Shown: one piece after another, positions 1-5,700 of the stretch
Layout: the number at the start of each line of letters is the position of its first letter
Numbering within the stretch: position 1 is the stretch's first letter
Origin: UMGS1851 sp900555605
GTDB lineage: Bacteria; Bacillota; Clostridia; UBA1212; UBA1255
DNA: 5,868 nucleotides
Direction of reading: 5' to 3'
Assembly: GCA_902472555.1 (NCBI GenBank)
Contig: CABROF010000123.1
Span: forward strand, 1 to 5,868
Translations under genes and position numbers: made by a program
Notes under the pieces: generated by a model
The model's input: only the letters and a program-made list of their open reading frames with translations
Databases searched by the model: none
Told to the model about the DNA's origin: nothing

Positions 1-1046
1 CAATGATTGCAGTGCCGCCCGACGCCGTTTATCTGACCTATTTTGACCTTAAAACCCTGACATGTCTTTTCTGTACGCTTGCGGTAGTCTGCGCCCTGAG
101 AAATGTCAGTTTCTTTACAATTCTGGCGCAAAAAATCGTGAAAATCGCAGGAAATACGCGCACCGCCGTATTGGCGCTGGTTTATATTACGTTTCTCGGC
201 TCTATGCTGATCGCAAATGACATGGCGCTTCTGACCTTTCTTCCCCTGGGGTATTTTGTTCTGTCTGCAGCAAACAAGGAAAAATACATGGCTTTTACTT
301 TTATCATGCAGAATATCTCCGCAAACCTCGGCGGTATGCTGACGCCCTTTGGAAACCCGCAGAACCTTTACCTTTATACGAAATTCCATATTTCCAACGG
401 TACGTTTATCCGGATTATGCTGCCGCCCTTTTTGTTCGCCGTTCTGCTGATCACGGTCTGTTGTTTTTTGATTCCAAAAGAAAATTTAGTGATTCTGAAA
501 AAAACAAATGCCAAGCTGCCGCCGAAGCGCACCGCGCTTTATCTTGCCTTATTTATTTTTACGATTCTTATGGTCTTCCGTACCATACCGTACTATACCG
601 GTCTGCTGATCGTTACGCTGATTCTGCTGATCGCCGACCGCAGTGCGCTGCGGAAGGTCGATTACCCCTTGCTATTGACCTTTGCTGCCTTTTTCATATT
701 TGCCGGCAATATGTCCCGGATTGACGCGGTCCGGGAACTTTTTACAGCCCTGCTTCAAAAAAATACGCTGCTTGTATCCATTGCCTCCTGCCAGGTGATC
801 AGCAATGTCCCTTCCGCGATTTTACTTTCCCAATTTACGCAGAACTACGCCGCGCTGCTGATGGGCGTCAATGTCGGCGGTGTCGGCACATTGATCTCTT
901 CTCTTGCAAGTCTGATTACCTTCCGGAGCTATACTGCCCATTACAGGCAGAAAACTGCCCATTATCTCGGCCTGTTTACTTTGCTGAATTTCGCCTTTTT
1001 GATTCTTTTAACGGCATTTTGTCTATTGATCGTATATGTGATATAA
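1..1046 (+). CDS. SLC13/ArsB-like anion permease, 5' end cut by window edge
   Basis: Polytopic inner-membrane protein of the ion-transporter superfamily that includes SLC13/DASS and ArsB-type carriers. It most likely moves an organic or inorganic anion; the substrate cannot be read from the sequence. Numbering from the Met at base 3, 347 residues are visible with about nine to ten hydrophobic segments. Family signatures occur as two related halves: AND at 71-73 followed by a Leu-rich stretch, GGMLTPFGNPQN at 110-121, then ISNVPSA at 266-272 and NVGGVGTLISS at 290-300. The basic stretch at 158-176 is the central cytoplasmic loop between the halves. The Met at base 3 is probably internal: the PPDAVYLTYFDLKTL region normally follows a first membrane helix, absent here, so the gene should continue left of the window. 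Family assignment is firm; substrate and true start are unknown. Confidence 0.85.
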   Translation, partial: MIAVPPDAVYLTYFDLKTLTCLFCTLAVVCALRNVSFFTILAQKIVKIAGNTRTAVLALVYITFLGSMLIANDMALLTFLPLGYFVLSAANKEKYMAFTFIMQNISANLGGMLTPFGNPQNLYLYTKFHISNGTFIRIMLPPFLFAVLLITVCCFLIPKENLVILKKTNAKLPPKRTALYLALFIFTILMVFRTIPYYTGLLIVTLILLIADRSALRKVDYPLLLTFAAFFIFAGNMSRIDAVRELFTALLQKNTLLVSIASCQVISNVPSAILLSQFTQNYAALLMGVNVGGVGTLISSLASLITFRSYTAHYRQKTAHYLGLFTLLNFAFLILLTAFCLLIVYVI

Positions 1047-1047
1047 T
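1019..1047 (+). promoter_or_regulatory. Putative SigA-type promoter inside the end of the permease gene
   Basis: A TTGTCT -35 box (1019-1024) lies 17 bp from a perfect TATAAT -10 box (1042-1047), with an extended -10 TG at 1039-1040. The permease stop codon TAA (1044-1046) sits inside the -10 box. Transcription would start near 1054 and give a leader of roughly 24 nt before the thpR remnant. It would let the remnant and the TSUP gene be transcribed independently of the permease. The match in boxes and spacing is seen directly; activity is inferred. Confidence 0.6.
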
Positions 1048-1062
1048 GACGCCGTTGCTTTT

Positions 1063-1070
1063 GAGGAGGT
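1063..1070 (+). promoter_or_regulatory. Shine-Dalgarno site of the thpR remnant
   Basis: GAGGAGGT lies 7 nt before the ATG at 1078. It is a near-perfect anti-16S match and fixes the original start of the thpR relic. Its preservation beside a destroyed reading frame suggests recent decay or simple lack of time to drift. Confidence 0.75.
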
Positions 1071-1077
1071 TATCGTT

Positions 1078-1283
1078 ATGCGTTTATTTGTCGCGCTCTG
1101 CCTGCCTCCCGCCGTAAAGCCGGCCATTTTGTCTGACGGCCTGACACTTACGCTGCAGGGCGCTGGAAGCTTTGGTTCTCTGTGGTGGATCGGGCTTGCA
1201 GCGTCTCTCTGATGAAATCAGAACGGATCAGCGGCAGGCTCGTTTATACGGAGATCAGCGGTTATGCGCTTGCAGGAGGTTAA
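1078..1283 (+). pseudogene. thpR: Degraded thpR (RNA 2',3'-cyclic phosphodiesterase / 2'-5' RNA ligase family) remnant
   Basis: Intact ThpR is a roughly 180-190 residue soluble enzyme of the 2H phosphoesterase superfamily with two HxTx motifs. Here the frame opened by the ATG at 1078 begins MRLFVALCLPPAVK, a typical ThpR N-terminus. It jumps to a piece resembling the centre of the family (LTLQGAGSFGSLWWIGLA) and stops at TGA 1210-1212 after 44 codons. The other frame, from about 1185 to TAA 1281-1283, reads VSLMKSERISGRLVYTEI, the characteristic ThpR C-terminus. So at least one large deletion removed the first HxTx region, and another with a frame change removed the second. Neither catalytic motif remains, so the product cannot be active. 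The stop TGA and an ATG in the C-terminal frame overlap (TGATG, 1210-1214), so a 23-residue C-terminal peptide might still be made by reinitiation. Assignment rests on recognising family end-motifs by eye. Confidence 0.75.
1274..1280 (+). promoter_or_regulatory. Shine-Dalgarno site of the TSUP gene, within the end of the thpR remnant
   Basis: AGGAGGT lies 6 nt before the ATG at 1287. It overlaps the last codons (Ala-Gly-Gly) of the ThpR C-terminal frame, whose TAA is 1281-1283. In the intact ancestor, thpR and the transporter gene were therefore spaced only 3 nt apart and probably translationally coupled. This site settles 1287 as the transporter start. Confidence 0.8.
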
Positions 1284-1286
1284 AAT

Positions 1287-2054
1287 ATGCTCTCAATCAT
1301 CATATATATCATCGCCGGCTTAGGCGCCGGCATTGGCACCGGGCTGGCGGGACTGTCTGCTGCCGCGGTCATATCTCCCATGCTGATCACCTTTCTGCAT
1401 TTTGATGCATACGAGGCAGTCGGAATTGCCTTGGCTTCTGACGTCCTGGCCTCCGGGATCTCGGCTTACACATACGGCAAAAATAAAAATCTGGATATCC
1501 GAAACGGACTCGTCATGTTGGCCAGCGTACTGATATGCACATTTGCCGGCAGTTATATTGCTTCGCTTGTTCCGAATACGGCAATGGGCGGTTTCTCCGT
1601 TTTTATGACATTTCTGTTAGGGATCAAGTTCATATTCCGCCCTGTCATGACGACAAAAGAAAAACAAGCGCAAAAAAGCAGACGGACAAAAATTCTGCAG
1701 TCTGTTTTCTGCGGCGTTTTGATTGGATTTATCTGTGGATTTATCGGTGCAGGCGGCGGCATGATGATGCTTCTGATCCTCACAAGCGTATTGGGCTATG
1801 AACTGAAAACCGCGGTTGGCACCAGCGTTTTTATTATGGCCTTTACAGCCCTCACCGGCGCGGTATCCCACATCGTCATCGGCGGCCTGCCGAATTTAGC
1901 GGCGCTTTTGATCTGTATTGCCGCCACGCTTCTGGGGGCGCAGGTTTCGGCTGTATTTGCCAATAAAACCAGCCCGCAAAAACTCAACCGGGCCGCCGGC
2001 GCCGTACTCAGCGCTTTAGGCCTGGCAATGATTCTGGTCAGATACTGTTTCTGA
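1287..2054 (+). CDS. TauE/SafE (TSUP) family membrane exporter
   Basis: A 255-residue, almost wholly hydrophobic protein with about seven to eight membrane helices, of the family whose characterised members export sulfite, sulfonates or related anions. The internal duplication typical of TSUP is clear: GLGAGIGTGLAGLSAAAVIS (11-30) mirrors GFICGFIGAGGGMMMLLIL (147-165), and AVGIALASDVLASG (44-57) mirrors AVGTSVFIMAFTALTG (176-191). A short basic loop (residues 119-138, rich in Lys and Arg) separates the halves and should be cytoplasmic. Length is normal for the family, and a strong AGGAGGT supports the start. It follows the thpR relic with 3 nt between them and is probably transcribed from the promoter at 1019-1047. 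Its last 39 nt overlap the convergent hydrolase gene. Substrate unknown; the nearby anion permease makes an anion-handling role plausible but not proven. Confidence 0.9.
   Translation: MLSIIIYIIAGLGAGIGTGLAGLSAAAVISPMLITFLHFDAYEAVGIALASDVLASGISAYTYGKNKNLDIRNGLVMLASVLICTFAGSYIASLVPNTAMGGFSVFMTFLLGIKFIFRPVMTTKEKQAQKSRRTKILQSVFCGVLIGFICGFIGAGGGMMMLLILTSVLGYELKTAVGTSVFIMAFTALTGAVSHIVIGGLPNLAALLICIAATLLGAQVSAVFANKTSPQKLNRAAGAVLSALGLAMILVRYCF
2016..2054. other. Tail-to-tail overlap of two convergent genes
   Basis: The hydrolase stop (TTA on the plus strand, 2016-2018) lies inside the TSUP gene, whose own stop is TGA 2052-2054, giving a 39-nt overlap of coding 3' ends. No hairpin followed by a T-run is visible on either strand here, so the two transcripts probably run into each other. 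Confidence 0.85.
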
Positions 2055-2735
2055 ACGCAGAAAGCGATCCGCAGCAGCATGAAAAGCCTCCGGGTGATTG
2101 CGGGCGATAAAATGATCTCCGTCTATAAAGCATAAAACGCTGCCCGGAATCGCCGCGGCAATCTGACGCGTGTGACGTCTTCGGATCATATCCCGCGTCC
2201 CTGCGATCACTAGTACGGGAAGCGAAAGGGAGCCAAGCGCCTCGGGCGGAATGTGCGGCTCCTTTACCATGAGCCGCAGCAATTCTTGGTTGGCCTTTGC
2301 TTTCCCGGAAAACAGCGCGAAAAAGGAGCAGATTCCATATCCGATGCAAATAGGAACCTGTACGCAGGCACGGACGCCCCGCGGACACAGGTTTGCGCCG
2401 TTCAGAATCAGCTTCCGCACATACTGCGGATATTTCAGGGTAAAAAGAAGCGCAATATTCCCGCCGTCGCTGAAGCCCAGCAGCAGAACCCGCCGCAGAT
2501 TCAGCGCATCAAGAAACACTTTCAGATCCTCCGCAAATTGTGTAAGCGTAAATGGCGCATTTCCCCGCGGAGACTTTCCGTGTCCCCGCGTATCGACGGC
2601 AATCACTCGAAAATATTGTGAAAAATACGCGGTCTGTTGGGAAAAATACGTGCCGTCCTCCCCGTTTCCGTGAAGCAGGACCAGAGCCTCTCCGCTGCCT
2701 TGTTCCGTATAATACAGTCTGAAATCGCCTTCCAT
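2016..2735 (-). CDS. Alpha/beta fold hydrolase
   Basis: A cytoplasmic serine hydrolase of the alpha/beta superfamily, with no signal peptide visible. Numbered from the chosen start (239 residues), it has the oxyanion-hole region HGNGEDG (22-28), the DTRGHGKS turn (48-55), the nucleophile elbow GFSDGG with Ser89 (87-92), the acid Asp182 in AGTRDM, and the catalytic His208 in GDHF. The cap region between residues about 112 and 165 is short. The full triad says it is active; the substrate cannot be told and could be an ester, lactone or similar. I chose the ATG at 2735 because GGAGG (plus-strand CCTCC 2741-2745) lies 5 nt upstream. In-frame ATGs at 2747 and 2765 lack a convincing Shine-Dalgarno, though 2765 would leave only 6 nt after the helicase gene. 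It follows that gene by 36 nt on the same strand, so it is probably cotranscribed. Its end overlaps the convergent TSUP gene. Confidence 0.88.
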   Translation of the reverse strand: MEGDFRLYYTEQGSGEALVLLHGNGEDGTYFSQQTAYFSQYFRVIAVDTRGHGKSPRGNAPFTLTQFAEDLKVFLDALNLRRVLLLGFSDGGNIALLFTLKYPQYVRKLILNGANLCPRGVRACVQVPICIGYGICSFFALFSGKAKANQELLRLMVKEPHIPPEALGSLSLPVLVIAGTRDMIRRRHTRQIAAAIPGSVLCFIDGDHFIARNHPEAFHAAADRFLRSETVSDQNHCQA

Positions 2736-2740
2736 AAATT

Positions 2741-2745
2741 CCTCC
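2741..2745 (-). promoter_or_regulatory. Shine-Dalgarno site deciding the hydrolase start
   Basis: The minus strand reads GGAGG 5 nt before the ATG at 2735. The two upstream in-frame ATGs (2747, 2765) have only weak purine context, so initiation most likely occurs at 2735. Confidence 0.65.
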
Positions 2746-2771
2746 ATTTTCACCGCGGCACGCATGGCGCT

Positions 2772-5700
2772 TTACCCTGAAAAGCTGAATAAGCTCAGCT
2801 GCTCAATGTAATCCGCGCTTTTCCGTTCCTCCGCGCGCCCCGTCTGTAAGGCGGCTTCCGGAATGCCGCGCAAAAACGGCGATTGCTGCGGCCCGGTCAG
2901 CAGGATCAGTTCATCCCGCGCCCTTGTCATTCCCACATAAAAAAGCCTTCTTTCTTCTTCAAGCCCTTCGGGCTGTTTCCCCGCGGCCTTCAGCGGAATC
3001 AAGTCCGGTCTGACACCGGAAAGAAATACGACAGGATACTCTAATCCCTTAGCGCCGTGCAGGGTGGTCAGCGTAACAGCCTCCGGCGTGTATATTTTAC
3101 CGCCGCTGCGTCTGACGTCGATTTCCCCGCCCAATGTCAAATCATACAGAAAGGCTTCCATATTATTATAAAACACAGCCATATTCCGAAACCGCTCCAC
3201 TGTGACCGTTGCTTCCGGGACATACGATTCGATCCATGCATCCACCAGCTTATATGGCTTTTCTTTCTGCAGCACAGGGAAAAAACGTTCTATGGCGGCG
3301 CCCCATCCCGCGCTGGCCTGCGCATATTGCTTGTACTGCTGTATAAATCGTGTATAAAAGGTTTCCGCATCCCCTACGGCTTCCGGATACTGCCAAAAAA
3401 AGGAAGCTGCCGCGCCCAAAAGTTCTTCGCCGCACGCAAACAAAATCTGCAGCGCGCAGCGCAGGGAAATCAGATCCGCAGGATTCAGCAGCCAGCGGAA
3501 AAAGCATACGATCCCGCGTACCCCTTCTTCTGCAAGTATCTGATCCCGTCCTGCCACAATATATGGAATACTCTCTTTTTTCAGGCACATTTCAATCATT
3601 TCGGCCTGTCGGTGCGTTCGGTACAGCACCGCAATGTCGGAAAATCCCCGTACCAGCTGCTCTTCCTGCCGTGCCCGAGAGGACTGTATGTCGATCATAT
3701 CGATGCCGCCTGTCATGCGGTTGATTTCTTTGGCAATAAACAGGGCCTCGGAAAAATCGTCCTGTGCTGTCAGCAGCCGCACACAGCCGGCAGTTTGCCG
3801 CTGTGCCTTTAAGCTGCGCGGCGTTCCTGTTTCCGCATTTCGGCAGATAACCGGCAGCGCACAGCGGATAATCTCCGGAGCAGAACGATAATTGCGGTCC
3901 AGCCGAATCCATGCTACCCGGTCCATATCCGTCTCAATCCGCGCAAAGCACCGCGCATCCGCCCCCCGAAAGCCGTAAATCGCCTGATCGGGATCCCCGA
4001 TCAAAAACAGCCCGGCGCTCTCCCTGCTCCAGGCCCGGCCCAGCCGGTACTGAAGTTCATTGATATCCTGAAATTCATCCACAAATAGGTACCGGAACCG
4101 CCGCCGCAGCTTTTCCGGCAGAAGGACATCGGAATTTTCAAACAACGCAAGGGTTTCTGTCAGCAGATCATCATAGTCCAGCACCCCGAAGTCCTTTAAT
4201 CGCCCGGAATAGGCGGCATACGCTTCCGCGGAAACCGCTTCCAGCTCCGTGCCGTTTTTCATCCGGCTGATGCCTGTCAGAAATTTGCGGGGCGTTATGG
4301 AAAGCTGCTGCTGCGCGATCACTTCACCGGCAATCGTCAATGCTTCATATTCGTCGATTACAGTCACCGAACCGGCGGCCCCCGTGCTTTCCCGGTATGC
4401 AGACAGGATCTGGAGGCAAAGTCCGTGGAATGTCCCGATATGCATATTTTTCACACGCCGTGTTCCGCCGAAATGCTTGACCAGCCGGGACTGCATCTCT
4501 CCCGCAGCACGATTTGTAAAGGTTACCGCCGTAATCTCTCCCGCCGGAACCTTTCGTTCCTCTGCCAGATACGCAATCCGGGCGATCAGGGTTTTCGTTT
4601 TTCCCGTGCCTGGCCCCGCGACTACGGCGGTCACGGGCGATTCGGAAAACACTGCAGCCTGCTGCTCCGGGTTGAGCTCCTGCAGAAAACCACCGCCTGA
4701 TTCCGCAGTCTGTGCAGCCGCCGGAGCTTTCTTCTTTTTTACGGCAGAATGCCCCTTTTCTGCGGTTTTCTCCGCTGCATGCGCAGCGGCGCTCTCCGTC
4801 TGTGCATCTGCCGGACCTACGTCAAACAGGAACAACTGACCGGAAAGGGATTTGATCTCCGTTTCATCCAAAAGATGAAGCTTGCCGTATTCCCCGTCAT
4901 ATCCCGGAGACCACTGCGCGCGGCCGCTGCGCATCCGGCGGATGCCCTCCGCAATACACGCGCCGCCGGCTATTTGGATATCCGCGATAGGCGCTTCCCG
5001 CAGAATATAAAATTCCGGTCCCAATTCCTGCAGAAGCGCTTCATATTGCGTGCGGACTTTTACACTGCCGGAAGAAACGCCGAGGGAAGCGGCGATTACC
5101 TCGGGCAGCGGTATCAGCCGCTGAAAATATGCGGCCTCCTCCGGCTGGTAATCCTCCGGCCGGTCTGCCAGCGCCTCAATTCTGTGCAGTACCCCGATGG
5201 TAAGCTTTCGGCCGCATACCGGACAGCGCTCCGGCGCGTCGGAGGGCTTCAGACAAATCTTACACGCCCGATGGCCGTCATAATGATATTTTCCCTCTTC
5301 CGGAAAAAACTCAATTGTTCCGGCAAACAGTCCCGCTGTTTCTTTGCGCAGTGCCCGTGCCATAGCCGGATAATCCGGCATCGTGTAAAATAGATTTGCC
5401 TCTCTGCCTAATTTGGAGGGAGAATGTGCATCGGAATTGGATATCAGCGTATATCGGTCCAGAGCCGATAACCGCCAATTCATAGCCGGATCCGAAGATA
5501 GGCCGGTCTCCAGCGCATAAATATAGGGCGTCATATCTTCAAAACATTCTTCCACGGTTTCAAATCCGGAAAAAGCGCCGAACATGGAAAAATGCGGCGT
5601 CCAGATATGAGCCGGAATAAACACTGCCTCCGGGCAGCACGTCAGTACCGTCTCCATCAGATCCCGGCTGTCCAGACCCAAGATCGGCCGGCCGTCCGAA

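Noticed and set aside
1078..1283. Programmed frameshift in an intact thpR
   Set aside because: No slippery heptamer is visible at the frame change and the total length is far too short; both HxTx motifs are missing, which a frameshift alone cannot explain.
1315..1332. GCCGGC...GCGCCGGC near-palindrome at the start of the exporter gene
   Set aside because: It is explained by Ala/Gly codons of the conserved AGLGAGIG motif, has no following T-run and lies inside coding sequence.
1172..1405. 77-codon open frame across the thpR relic and the exporter start
   Set aside because: It is in neither the ThpR N-terminal nor C-terminal frame, is Arg/Cys-rich, and overlaps the well-supported exporter start.
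2251..2673. Plus-strand open frames of 122-140 codons opposite the hydrolase
   Set aside because: The minus strand encodes an intact catalytic triad here; the opposite translations show no family features.
3057..3812. Plus-strand 251-codon open frame opposite the helicase
   Set aside because: It is antisense to conserved helicase motifs; the translation is rich in Cys, Arg, His and Gln, with no recognisable domain and no convincing start signal. Long antisense frames are common opposite GC-rich coding sequence.
4249..4839. Plus-strand 196-codon open frame
   Set aside because: It lies antisense to the Walker A region and linker of the fusion; its composition and low-complexity end simply mirror the linker codons.
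4749..5393. Plus-strand 214-codon open frame
   Set aside because: It lies antisense to the EndoQ-like module, whose zinc site and PHP motifs are clearly coding on the minus strand.
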